DNA of 64,000 bases, taken from the NCBI GenBank assembly GCA_011947345.1, contig JAAVTG010000248.1:62001-126000 (forward strand), given 5' to 3'. Positions 11,278 through 22,900 of this stretch are shown here, one piece after another. The position numbers and the translations under genes were made by a program. Position 1 is the first letter of the stretch. Each line of letters begins with the position of its first letter. Under the pieces are notes generated by a model. That model had not been told where the DNA came from, ran no database searches, and worked only from the letters and a program-made list of their open reading frames with translations. This DNA is from Phytophthora quininea. Lineage: Eukaryota > Oomycota > Peronosporomycetes > Peronosporales > Peronosporaceae.

Positions 11278-14200
11278 ATGGCCGGGGACTTTCCTGTCGA
11301 AGCGCAAGACACCACCACCGACACCACCACCAATCCCATCCGTCGACCACGCTCCGGCCACGGAGCTCTTCGAGAAGATGACACACAGCGCTCGTTGCGC
11401 AGTCCGCTGCTGATCGAATCGATAAGCGAAGCCACCGCCAGGTCGGTGACTTCAAGCGGCGTCTCAAGGCTCAGCGGGTCTCGGCTGAATGCTCCGGACC
11501 GGTCGCCATCAGCCATCCAGTCGCTCTTCGGCAGGAGAAGAGACTACGCCAATGTGCGTCAACTGCGAGGCAAAATCTCGCGCGTACCTCGCTTCTGGCT
11601 CTGGTCGCGATTTCTCAACAACTCATTCTTCGCTCGCCGACTCATGCGTTCCGGTGTAGTGGTCAGTCTCGCCCTCACTGCAGGTGTGACGGTGTACAAC
11701 ATCAAGATCCGAGATTGGCTTGTACATTACAAGGCTTCGCATCCGGACGACTTTCAGAAGTGCGAAGAGGTTGCAGTCTTCTCGGGACTCATCTACCACA
11801 TGATGCCGGTGGTGATCTTGCTGACGTTGCCAGGGTCGGGGCTGCGCACTTTCGAGCCGTTCAAGCGCGAAATCTCTGGAGCTGCTGTAGCGGACCGACC
11901 GACGGAACTCGAAGACGGTGGCCAGAGTGCAAGCACGGCTACCATCAAGCGCCGATTCGTGTTCCAGCTGTGCGAGGTGCTGGCTGTGCTAGCGCTGCTG
12001 TACGACGCTGTGCTAGTTGTATTTTTCCTTCGGGTGCTGTTCACTGGCGCTATCTACTACGCTTGCGGCAGCTACTACATGCACTTGTTTCTGCTTGGTG
12101 GAGTGACGTGCTACTCGGGCATCTTGGTTGTGCTCTATTATTTTACACGTTATCGCGAACACATCAAGATGCAGCTGGGAGCTTTCAGCGAGAGCGACCA
12201 GACGGGCGACATCCGAAAGCACGCGACCGACTTGGACAACAACCGGAGAAGCAACATGCCGGACAAAATGCTGGAGGTTGTGCGAGTACGCCTCTACTAC
12301 GCTACTCGACGAGGAGATCTGCAGGAAATGCGCGAGATCCTCAACTACGCCAACGCCAGGATTTACAAGCAGCGAGTTCGGGTTCCCACGGAAAACTTAC
12401 GCGGCGCCGCGGCTGAAGTTCAAGTTCTTTGCGACGTCACGTAGGAATCCCGTTCATGTTGCAGCCTACTACGGCAACATTCGCGCCCTGGAGCTACTGG
12501 AAGAGAATGGCTTCGACCTGACGGTGCCGGACAAGTTTCATCGTGTCACGGTGTCAACGGGGAGACTACTATGGTATTTTGTGAGGTTCTTCGTCAAGCG
12601 CCCCAGCGGCGGCGCTGAAGATGCCGATACAGCAATATCCGTATTTCAATCGACGCTAACCACACCATTACATTGCGCAGTGTCAACAGGCCAACTCGAG
12701 ACTGTGCGGTGGCTGCTGGAGCGAGGTGCATCACCACGAACTCTAGCGACATCGTCATCCAGATCAAGTCGTGTGCCGCCGTTGTTTCTGGCTGAACACG
12801 CTGAGATCGCCAGAGAACTTCTCGTACATGGCGCTGATCCTCTAGCGATACCAGACCCCGGCTCCATGAACACGATGACCCCATTCCAGCTAGCTTGTGT
12901 TCGAGGAAATTATGCTGTAGCTCAAGAGCTGGAAGAGTGGGGCAGCGATGTGGCGCTGACGCCGTTCCATCTCGCGGCAGCCCAGAACGACGTGGTGGCT
13001 GTCCGGAAATTCATTTCTCGCAAGACAGACGTGGACTGCCTGGGCGAGATGGGATACATCGGCTTGAACCGGCGAACACCGCTGCACTGGGCCGCTATCA
13101 GCGGGTCGACCGAAGCAGTTGACGCTTTGCTGAAAGCGGGAGCCGACCCGAACTTTCAAGACGCTCGAGGTCGTTCTCCTCTGCACTGGGCGGCACGACT
13201 CAACAAGCTGGAAGTGGTTCGGTCGCTGCTTCGCGGAGGTGCCGAGCCCAATCTGGCCGACGGCGAGTTCATGACGCCGCTGATGTGCGCCGCCTCTGCG
13301 TTGGACGCGTCTCGAGAACTTTTCGACGAGCTCACGTCAGCGGGTGGCGATATCGGCTACCAACTGCCCACGACGGGCGATACGGCACTGCATGTCGCCG
13401 TCCGACAGGAGAATGAGGCGTCGGCACTCGCCGCATTGTCGTGTGGTGGCGATCTCATGCAGATGAACGGAGAAGGTCTGCGTCCGCTGGACTGCACGAC
13501 ATCTACACGACTGCTTTTCGAGCTGAAGCGTGCGGCCGGCCAGCGCGACGTGATGATCAGCTACACGCACTCGCACCTGGAGTTCGCTCGGAAGCTGCGG
13601 CAGTCTCTGGAGGACGCGAATGTGACGACGTGGCTGGATTTGATGGACCCGAGTGGCATTGGCGGTGGTGCGGTGTGGAGAGAGGAGATCGCGCGCGGGA
13701 TCACGAACGCCTCGGTGGTGGTGTGTATTCTCACAGAGGACTATGCGGACTCGGACTGGTGTTTGAAGGAGCTGGCGTTGGCCAAGCAGGTGGGGACTCC
13801 CATCTTGGCAGTCTCGACCGAGGGAGCCATCGTCAACGAGCATTTGCAGGTGTATTTGTACACTCGGCAGATTGTCCCGTTCGAGCCGGCGATCACGACG
13901 TTGAAATTTGATGAAGGCAGGATCGAGTATGAGTATGACGAGGGCAGATACAGGTCGCAATTTCACCTGCTACTTGATGGCGTGCGCGACGAAGTGGAGA
14001 AGAGTCGGTATGCGTCCAAGGAGAAAAACGTTGCCAGCAATCGTCGTTCGGATCGTGACCCCGAAAACGGAAGCTCGGGACTTGGCACTCGGGGACGACA
14101 TTGGAGACGTTGGCTGATACCCAACTATCAGAGATCGGTGGGCCATGGGACCCTTCTAGAAGCAGTCCTATTGGTTTGCAAGATCAACCGTTCGTATTCC

Positions 14201-14718
14201 TCTCGCATGGAGACAAACACGTAGAGTTCGTTCGACAGCTCAGCTCTCAGTTGTCGACCGAAGGTGTGGCTTGTTACGTCGACCGAAACGTTGCTGGCCA
14301 GGGTTTCGACGCCCGTATTCAAGTGAGCCAGGAGGCCATTCTGCACTGCTCGTGCTTCGTTGTGTTGGTCTCAAGGCAGACTGCGGGCAACGAGTTGGTT
14401 CGCGATCAGTTGGCATTCGCAGAAGATAAAGGACGGTCGATCTTCCCGGTGGTGTTGAACGACCTGGAGCCTGGCCTGGACAAGCGATATACGCTGGTAC
14501 GCAGCGAGCTGTTCCACTTCATGGCGAATGGGATGAACTTTAGTTCGAGTTTTGCTCGCTTGACGGGCAGTTTGCGGTTGCACTGTTCGGTAGGGTCGCA
14601 GAATGCGGCGGGCACCTCGGCCACAGGAAGTGATGCAGAGCAAACACGCAATTTGGACTCCATCGAAGGCCTGGAGGACAACCAGCTACACCTCTCGAGC
14701 ACTCTCATTCGCATGTAG
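11278..14718 (+). CDS. Membrane-ankyrin-TIR-TIR protein, copy B (two frameshifts)
   Basis: Same architecture as copy A: a Ser-rich N-terminus, about four membrane segments (11640-12160), ankyrin repeats (about 12450-13500), TIR1 (about 13548-13890) and TIR2 (about 14188-14530). TIR1 keeps the NADase-type Glu (codon 13769-13771, in DWCLKELALAK). TIR2 has Gln at the aligned site (codon 14407-14409, in LVRDQLAFA), as in copy A. The frame shifts near 12355 (before the block GFTSSEFGF) and near 14095 (GGGG); copy A is continuous at both. Either each copy broke independently or the sequence has homopolymer errors. I chose 11278 because it is the first ATG in the open frame; the frame itself runs a little further upstream. 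It lies between the arms of the bZIP inverted repeat. Confidence 0.75.
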
Positions 14719-14787
14719 CGAAATTACTATCGATTCAATAGACTGTTATTTAGTGAAAGACAAAACGCATTTTGCATTGCTTCGGGT

Positions 14788-15936
14788 TTATCTATCTGCT
14801 TGGAGATCGCCAATAACGCAGCCAGCACCAAACATGGCGCCATCCAGCACTACCGATGCGTCCACCACGCTCCCGAGCGTTTGGATCAAAGACGACAAAA
14901 AGTCAACACCAACCTCCACGCGCAACACGCGCCCGCACTGCTCGTCCAGCAAGAAGTCGATCGAGCACGGACAGCTCAGACGCGCGCCCAGCAGCTTCTC
15001 TCGCAGAGACTCGTGCTCGTCCTCCTCGCCGCGACCGGCCTTCTCCAAGTGAGGAAACACGTGGCGCACCGTGAACTCCGTGACCGTCACGCCCAGACTG
15101 GCCGTGGCGCGCATGACGCCCGGGGCCGCCTCCTCGATCCGGCTGAGTTGGATCTGCGGGTCGCCAAAGTAGAGCGAGTAGCGTCGCAGCTGGTCCAGCA
15201 GCGCCTGCGCGCCGCCCACGTCGCCCATGGCCGCGTCGTGCACGAACGACTCCTTGAGGAAGGCCAGGCTGTGGCGCAGGTCGGCGTGCTTGTGCATCTC
15301 GCCGGGCTTGGCCATGCGCCACGGAGAGCGGAAGCTGGTCTGCAGCAGGTGGAAGGTCTCGGCCACGATGGTCCATGGGCTGTGGCTGATGCGCTCGCGG
15401 GACGTGAGGTCTCGTCGCCGCTGCTTGAGCCCGTCCAGCTGCTTGCGGAGCTGCTCCACAGTCTGCTCGAGGTGCTGCTGCAGCGCGCGCTGCTTGTTGC
15501 GGTATCTGGCCTGGTTGGCGCGGCACTGCTCGCGGCGGCTGAGGCCGCTGCGCTTGCGTTTGAGCGACGTGTTGGCTCCGGCGTCGTCGTCGAGCTCGAG
15601 TTGGGTCGTCTCGGTGGGGTGGACGTCGGCGCTGGGTCGGGGCGGCGTCATCTGCCGGCGAGCGGGCAGCGACTCGTCCCGGAGTTTGTCGCCCGCCGAC
15701 TGGCTCGTGAGCGACAGCAGCGTGTCGGCCGGCAGGAAGGAGCCGCCACCACCCAGGCCGTGGGCGCATCTCGGCGCCGTGAACGGTCTCAGCAGCGCTC
15801 GGGTCTTGGCGGTGTCGTCGACTTGTCGTCGGTCTCTCGGCCGCACGTGACTCACGAGGCCGTCGCTCAGCTGGTCGAAGCTGCCGTGGTGGTGGTGCAC
15901 CGCCGAGCTGTAGCTGCCGGTGGTGAGACTTGTCAT
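14788..15936 (-). CDS. bZIP transcription factor, Cys-type basic region, copy 2
   Basis: This is an intact inverted duplicate of the 9818-10960 gene with the same Cys-for-Asn basic region, zipper and C-terminal domain. I chose the ATG at 15936 because it matches the start of copy 1. The frame happens to stay open upstream to 16233, but that stretch matches copy 1's non-coding upstream DNA. The C-terminus is IGDLQADR instead of IGEVAQ because the repeat boundary falls in the last codons. It is tail-to-tail with ANK-TIR copy B, with about 70 bp between the stops. Confidence 0.88.
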   Translation of the reverse strand: MTSLTTGSYSSAVHHHHGSFDQLSDGLVSHVRPRDRRQVDDTAKTRALLRPFTAPRCAHGLGGGGSFLPADTLLSLTSQSAGDKLRDESLPARRQMTPPRPSADVHPTETTQLELDDDAGANTSLKRKRSGLSRREQCRANQARYRNKQRALQQHLEQTVEQLRKQLDGLKQRRRDLTSRERISHSPWTIVAETFHLLQTSFRSPWRMAKPGEMHKHADLRHSLAFLKESFVHDAAMGDVGGAQALLDQLRRYSLYFGDPQIQLSRIEEAAPGVMRATASLGVTVTEFTVRHVFPHLEKAGRGEEDEHESLREKLLGARLSCPCSIDFLLDEQCGRVLRVEVGVDFLSSLIQTLGSVVDASVVLDGAMFGAGCVIGDLQADR

Positions 15937-16205
15937 GGGGGCGGTGGGGGAGGTCGAGAGTGGCGGCGGCTGTGTATCACGCGCGCTCGTGGGTGATATT
16001 TGCTTTGTGGGGCGAAAGTGAGAGTGCGTGGGAAACAGTCTGGATAGAGGCTGTGCGTAATCGGCAAAAGTCGTAAACAGGAAAACGCTGACCACCGCTG
16101 TCTTGGCGTTTGTATGTTGGATACCGGTATACTGGTCTTTCGCGGTATCCCCTACGGCAGGCGGTAAAGAACGCGGCTGGGGCTGAGCAAAGTTGAGAAA
16201 TTTTG
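14810..16205 (-). repeat. Right arm of 1.4-kb inverted repeat (Cys-bZIP)
   Basis: Inverse near-identical copy of 9546-10945. It includes the upstream sequence containing the ATACCGGTAT palindrome present in both arms. The right boundary lies where the sequence AATTTCTCAACTTTGC diverges. Confidence 0.85.
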
Positions 16206-16233
16206 GAACCAGAGGGCTGATCATCTCAGCCAC

Positions 16234-16987
16234 TCGTTATGCCTGATGGTCAACGTCCTTTTCAAATACGACTGCCATGCATCCGATACAACAACATCCT
16301 TCACGGCCAGCACAAAGGTACTTGTACTGACAAGTGTGTGTTGCGCTCAGATCACGTGGTATCCGATACCACAGCTCTTGATGTAGGACCATTTTCGACG
16401 CAGATAATCGAGTTTTGAGTGCGTGATGCCACAATAAATTGTGAGAACGGAGGGTCTATCAACTGAAAATCGACAATACTTGCCGAATGGGCCTCGAGCC
16501 GGCTGGACGTTGTTCAAAGCGCAAGTTTGACTCGGCTCCTGCTGTCAACTGTGCCGCGTGACACGCGGCACGTGAACCCCGTAAACGTTCAGAATCGTAA
16601 TCGGAGTTGGAACTTGTATCCTTCACTAGCTCGCTGAGCGCCATGGTGGCGCGCCCACGCTACATATCACACAGTGCCGGGGATGTAGTTTTCTTGCATC
16701 TCGCTTTTGCCTCGACAATGCGTCAGGCATGACGCAGAGCTGTTGCTGCGAAGGTTTCACAGACCTCGCCGAGGGTTCTGAAGCTTTACTATATATAATA
16801 CAACCGCGTATACTGCCACCATCGTAATCGAGCTCAAGTTGAAATGGCCGTTCGGCCTTGCACCGATTACGGCGACAATCGTTTACGAGCTGCACCCTGA
16901 AGGCAGTTCAGCGAACACGTCACGGCGCGGATAACGAACGCATTCGGCGATTAACCTCCTTCGCTTCACATTAAACCTGCTACCTAA
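16234..16987. promoter_or_regulatory. Intergenic region between two divergent Cys-type bZIP genes
   Basis: About 750 bp without a convincing gene. It includes an AT-rich stretch near 16788 (TATATATAAT). It presumably carries the promoter of the plus-strand bZIP at 16988. No repeat or RNA gene is recognised. Confidence 0.4.
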
Positions 16988-18003
16988 ATGGCAAAGCACT
17001 TGTCATCTTCGCTGTCCGAGCTCGCCCACATTCATCTAAGCGACGTCCCGATCGCGCCGGTAGTTCCACGCGGCCAAGCTGAACGCGTCTGCGATCGTGC
17101 AGAGGACATCAGTGATGAACCGAGATCAGCATCGGCTCGAACCTCACAGCGCACATTTCCGACAAAACTGTTGCAGATGAATCTCTCGTCCAGTCCACGA
17201 GATGCGACGTCGCTGTTGTCAACGTCAGCTCCGATTGAACCAGAGTTTGTGCCTCGGAAGCGAGTACGACTTAAGTCAGCACGTCGACGTGACCAATGCC
17301 GTGCCAACCAAGCCAGATACCGCAACAAACAGCGTGACCACCACGTTTACCTCGACGAAAGCGTGCTCCAATTGCAACAAGAGGTCGCCGAGTTAAAGCA
17401 AAAGCGCCAAGACATCGTTCTGGGAGAGAGAACCAACCACAGCCCGTGGATCATCGTGACAGAGGTTTTCCACGTTGTTCAAAACACGTTTCGCTCTCCC
17501 TGGCGTCTGGACGAGGTGGAGGATCTGCTTAACCACGCCGAAACACGCAACGGCATGGCATTTCTCCAATCTTCGTTCGCCTCGAACGTGTCAATCGGGG
17601 AGCTCTGCGGATTCGATAAGCTGATGGCACAGTTGCATCAGTACTCGTGGACCCTCGGAGAACCACACCTCCGACTCAAGAAAGTCGAAACAGTGGCCCC
17701 TGGAGTCATGGCGGCTGCTGCAACAATGAGCGTGACCGTGTCGGAGCTGACTTTGCGGTACGTGTTTCCTCACCTACGAAAGTTTAGCAACCGTGCCGAG
17801 GATGACCAATATCAGGTGCTTCGGGAGCAGCTTTTGGGCCGTCGTCTCGAGTGCAACTTCACAGTAGATTTCCTTTTAACGATGAAAGCGGCCGCGTCGA
17901 GCGCATCGAGTTCAAGACTGAATTCGTGACGGAGCTGCTTCGGGTACTGGGAGATTTGGAAGACCTGCTAAACGTCTGCGGGCCTGCAAGAGTGCTTCGC
18001 TGA
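16988..18003 (+). CDS. bZIP transcription factor, third Cys-type member (3' frameshift)
   Basis: The basic region RRDQCRANQARYRNKQRD again carries Cys for the canonical Asn. It is followed by a coil and the shared C-terminal domain (SPWIIVTEVFHVV; LHQYSWTLGEPHLRLKKVE; LECNFTVDFLL). The first frame stops at 17929, but a one-base shift near 17878 restores the family ending (NDESGRVERIEFKTEF onward) to the TGA at 18001-18003. It is clearly diverged from the two near-identical Cys-type copies, so it is an older paralogue. The Met at 16988 is the first in frame. Confidence 0.78.
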
Positions 18004-19311
18004 TGGCCAGGAGGAGCGATGTCGCCACCACACTCCAGCAGCCGTGTGGCGACTTCGATGTTACTCGACTTACAGATATATACATGTATTCGGCAATCGC
18101 AACGTGTTTGATTGGCAATTCTTCTCGTTCCACCACCATCGACTGATCAATAAACGCGTACACAGGCGGCGTCAAGCGAACTATTTCACGAGTAGCATGT
18201 AGTCGTAGTTTTCTCGTCTCCGTCGGACTGAATTAGTTGCCGTTGGTTGTGGAGAAACAAAGGTCCAAGTTTTTGCCATGCTTTCCATTATTGCTCTATT
18301 GTGCGTGAGGGAGATTTATGGGTATAATGTGCTCAAAAGGTGGATAGGCCAAACCACTCATCAGTTGGTAATCCTTACCTGTAAAAGTCTTATTGGCTTT
18401 TACAAATAGGAGATGATGCAAAGTACAGGTCTATGTCCAAGTGACTTAAAGCTGCCTGTTAGCCGAAGCGGAGTGATTACTGTGGAAGCGTTTGCTGAAT
18501 TACCAATAATGAGAACGTCATCTTGATTTATCGGCGCTGCTACTGTCCAGGCTCTCGATCCATGTGTCGGTCCAGTTATTGTCCGTGTAGGAATTTATAC
18601 CGTAGATAACATCGTCGCTGGCATTTCCAAATTTGCTGCAGAGGCAGCAGACGCCGAGGAAGCGCTGTTGGAGACGAGCAAACGTGTTGCGTTATGCCTA
18701 CAGCAACGTCGGGGAGGCATGTGGTGGTGATTACCTGTGTTGAGATGACATTAAGCATTGTAGCGAAAGCATAGCAGCGCTGTATGCGGCGTACATTGGC
18801 GGCATAATGAACAAATACTGTACATGCTTCGAACGAATTCGTCTTCATTCCTCCCATTTTAAACTCTTGTCAAGAAGTCTACAGACTTATCAAGCCTCCA
18901 TACTTTGAGGCAAGTCACCGTCATTTCCGGGAGCGTTGACCGGCGGCCTCGACTGTTGGCGTGACGACAACCGGCGCTGAGCGGAAGAGAAGCCGCTCTC
19001 CCGTGCATGCGTCGCTGGAAAGTAATTTATAACAACTTACACACATGGACAATAACTTGGTCGATACACGGAGAATTCCTGAACAGGAAACCTGGACGGT
19101 AGCACTGGCCTCAATTTATCCCCATGACTACCATTATTCGCCTTCTGCTGTTGATGAAGGATGGATGCACTACAAGTATTTTGACTCGGTGCCCAGTTGA
19201 GTGTTGTCGAGCACGCGAATGAAATGGGGACGGCAAGTACTAACGCTGGACTTGACGATCAGAATGAACAGCAACGTGTGTATATGTTCAGCCGCTTACG
19301 CTTCCTAGAGC
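18004..19311. other. Gene-free region
   Basis: About 1.3 kb of lower-GC sequence. Small open frames on both strands show no recognisable domain or family resemblance. I see no repeat, RNA gene or transposon end. Confidence 0.45.
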
Positions 19312-19841
19312 CTAGAGCTCGGGTGTGGGCACGGGCACGTGCGACGCGAGGTGCTGCACGCGGTAGTTGAGCTTATCCACCTGCTTCTTGAGCAGGTCGC
19401 GCTCGCTGCGGGCCTCGTCGCGCTCCTTGCGCAGCTGCTCGATGCTGGACCCCTCCTTCTGCATGGTGTCTGTCAAAACATCAAACAACGGCGTCAGCCC
19501 CACGGACTTGGTCGACCCGAAAAGAGCACAAGCGGCGCTCACCGCGGATGGCGCGCAGTTTGAGCAGCAACTGCGTCTGGTACTCGCGCAGGTCGGCGCC
19601 GGCCACGGGTCCGTCCACCTTCTTGCTCTCGGCGGCCAGTCGCTTCTCAGCAGCGTCCATGCGAGCAAGCACGTTCTGCAGGATACAAACAGTCAGGAAA
19701 CTAATGCGCACAGCTAGACAAGAGGAAGCGTACCTCAAGGTCCTTGTTGACTTGCTCCAGAGAGGGCTGCGTAAGGCACTCAGTTGTTAGTTGGCAGCCG
19801 TGGCGGATCGGAGAGCTTCAATGCACCTTGACCTCGGCCAT
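19312..19841 (-). CDS. Small conserved coiled-coil protein, four exons
   Basis: Splicing gives a 112-residue protein. Exons are 19841-19827, 19766-19734, 19675-19543 and 19469-19312; all introns are GT-AG and the codon phases join exactly. The protein starts MAEVKPSLEQVNKDLE and is almost entirely charged heptad coil, ending with KKQVDKLNYRVQHLASHV. The KLNYRVQHL-type ending is typical of short coiled-coil subunits, but I cannot name the family with confidence. It is divergent from the UBR ligase gene across only 94 bp, so the two probably share a bidirectional promoter. Confidence 0.8.
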
Positions 19842-19868
19842 CGTATCTCGTCCACCCGGCAGAAAAAT

Positions 19869-19902
19869 GCTACCGTCACCGTCTTAAGACGGTGACGGTA
19901 GC
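19869..19902. promoter_or_regulatory. Perfect 34-bp palindrome in a bidirectional promoter
   Basis: Half-site GCTACCGTCACCGTCTT is followed immediately by its exact reverse complement. It lies between the ATGs of the coiled-coil gene (19841, minus) and the UBR gene (19936, plus). Each half contains two GTCACC/CCGTC-like units. It could be a dimeric factor site serving both genes, or form a hairpin in a 5' leader. Confidence 0.75.
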
Positions 19903-19935
19903 AAAATTGACCTTTTTCCGCAGTCTTCTCGCGCG

Positions 19936-22900
19936 ATGGCCAAGACCGGAGAAACCGAGCGCGTGCAGCTGGACGCGGCGGAGATGGCACCCCCACGGCC
20001 AGCAAGGCTGCCTCGGCCCCTCTCTCCTCGCAAGAAGCTCGTTACGTGGCCTTCTTCAGCTCCCCAGTGCCGGCGAGAGCGACCAGTCTCTCGCCCAGGC
20101 CGTCCTGGACTTGTCGGCCGCCTCGCAGCGCGCTCTGACACGTCGTCTGCTGTCGGAATCTAGCGTCAGCGACTTCCCTAGATTGCTCCAGTTCCTCACC
20201 CGCGTGCTGATGGCCGCACACGCCGTTTCCCACTTGAAACGAGACGAACAAGACGAGCCAGAGACCGAGAACCAGGACGTCTGCAACTTCGCCCAGAACG
20301 CGGCCCAGAGCTGCGTGAGCGAAGAGAAGAACGACGCTGAGAAGATGGTGGTGTTCACTCTCCCCACAACCTTCCACAGCTGCCTGGGGACCAACTACGG
20401 CAGCGTCAAGAGACTCAAGTGCGAGGAAGTCTGGCATGGAGACCACATGGCCTACAGGTGCCGCACCTGCGGGCTGTCGGACTCGAGCTGCATGTGTCTG
20501 GCCTGCTTTGACCCCGAGGAACACGAGGGGCACGACTACAGAGTCTACCGATGCTCTTCAGGGGGATGTTGTGACTGTGGCGACCCCTCGCGTGGAAACC
20601 TGAAGGGTTCTGTAAGAAACATCGCGCTGGAGTTAAAAAGCAGGAGGAGTTTGGGACCAAGATGCAGATGCATCCAAAGGAGGAGGAAGTGGTGCAGACG
20701 CTAGTGAGGACCAGCATGACTTTCTGCGTGGACGTGCTACAGGAAGTGCATCAGGCCTGTTTGAGGCCGCACGGGAGTGACCACCCTGACCCATTTTATC
20801 CCAGAAGGTCGCTGCCGCGAACAGGCATGGCGAGGTCGACGTTACCCGGGACGATCAAAGTTCTCGTGGACAGACTGCAGCAGACACTTTTGTGGCTGCA
20901 AATGCTGTCAATGAGCTGTCTCTACTATCGCAACGTGATCTCTGATGTTTTCTTTGAAGAACTACCAGCAGAGTATCAACTGGGTGCTGCACCCAATTTA
21001 AGCGAAGGCACAGTCGACCTCACCTATGATGAAGAACAGAACAAAAAAGATGATTGGGCTCTCTCGAGCGTTGAGTCACAGGAGGAGGAGATGGAGGAAG
21101 GTTGCTCGACTCACACCGGACTACTGTTTTTGGATATCTTTCTCAAAGTTGGTGTGCTTCTGCCTGTCGATGCATGCGATGTGCTGGGCGTATTGTACCT
21201 AAAGCTGCTCTTCGATCAATCGTTCAAGCAAAAGTATACCTGCCACTTTGTGGAGTGGTATCCATATTTTATTGAGCTCTACTTGTCTGCAAGCGATGAG
21301 AACAACGAGGATGGCATGCGCAATCTCTCGCGATTCATCGACCGGTTGTTCTGCCAACTTTTCCACAGCAATGCGCAATTGCGTGAACTTGAAACCATTT
21401 TCGCTACAATGCGACCTGAATTTATTCAAGACCAATCACATCGCCGCCGCCGTCGACGACGAAGGCCACACCATGCATTTGGTATTCCCGCACTAGCTGG
21501 TGACTCAACCTCATCATCCTGCGTTGAGTGGCTAATGGTGTTTCTACTGGAAAAACTCAACGATCTCTTCAGAAGTACACTGCGTTTGATGACAATCCTA
21601 CCAAACCCTGGGTCACCAACAGACACGACAGCAACTGGCAGTAGTACCTCTACTGTGGGGATAGGCACTGTTCCGGAGGCACCACCAGTTTTGCGGACCG
21701 TCCAAGCTGTTGACTGTGGGCGAAACGTGTTCAAGAAACGGATTTATGCGCGACTGTGCTCGGATCTACGAACATTGCTCGTCCACCCGCAGATTGCTGC
21801 GGAGGTGCTGTTGCGCTCATATCGATGTATTGGTGGCGATGATTGTGAGTTGCGTGAGGCTTCAGTATACGCGCAGCTCATGAAAACGTTCGAATTATTG
21901 CAGCAGATGGATCTGCAGACTCGCCATCTTCACCGCCACATCGAATACGAATCGCAGAATTGGACCTTTGCCTTTGTCGCCGACTACGAGCTGAAGCTGT
22001 TGCTGAGCGCCTTTCTCACAGGAATTCCCGCTTGCTTTTCTCGCGAAGTTTGGGAGCGTATGACAGCTGGTGACAACGGGTACTCCGGTACGGTGGGGGT
22101 TATTACGGGGAACACCATTAAATCCGTTGGAGAGTGATTCCTTCCGTCCGATGGCGCTTGCTCGAGCTATTTTGCAGCCTGTTAGAACATCGTTAGCTCA
22201 ATGGGCGACTCGAAATGGGCGACCAGCTTTTGCATCGGAAGTGACAGAGATGTCTGCTTCAGCTACTGGGCCTGGGGAGCTTGTAAACAATGCTGTGGTT
22301 GCGTCCAAGACACAACTTATGGAGTATTATGAACAAGGCACAGTGGCTTTGGGTGGAGCAAGTGCAAAAAGTTTTCATTTGCCACTGCATCACATGTACG
22401 CAGCACTGGTTCATGCGCTGTGTGGTGTGGTCCAACCTAAGTCCTTAATCGATTGGCATGAGCTTTTGGGTATGGGATCCACTGATGAAGAGATCAGCAA
22501 AGACATGATCTTTTGGTACAGTGCGTTGGATCACCCTATTCGTGTGCTTCTTTTTCACGGGAAATCAAAGCCGGCTTTTGGGTTCGCAATGGCGGAGTCA
22601 TGCTGCAGCAATTGATTCATTACCATTCGAAGCATTGGAGGTTTTTCGGGCTACACTCGGATCTGTTTCTGTGCCAGCTAGGCGCTAGTTTACTTCCGCA
22701 CGGAAGTTTTGTCCGCCTCTTTTTCACCAGTTACCGTTTGGTGTTCGGAATTCGAGCGTTCTTGGGTTGGGCACGCAAGGCCTTGCGGAGACAGAGAGTG
22801 CTGCTGTCCATGCAGATCGAAATCGTGAGCTACGACAACAGACCGATGTAATGGAGGAATCGCTGCGTCTCGTGCTACAACTTGTACTGGCTCCCGTCAA

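Noticed and set aside
18576..18857. 93-codon minus-strand open frame in the 18-19 kb gap
   Set aside because: No domain, no intron signals and no relative in the window. Its length is expected by chance.
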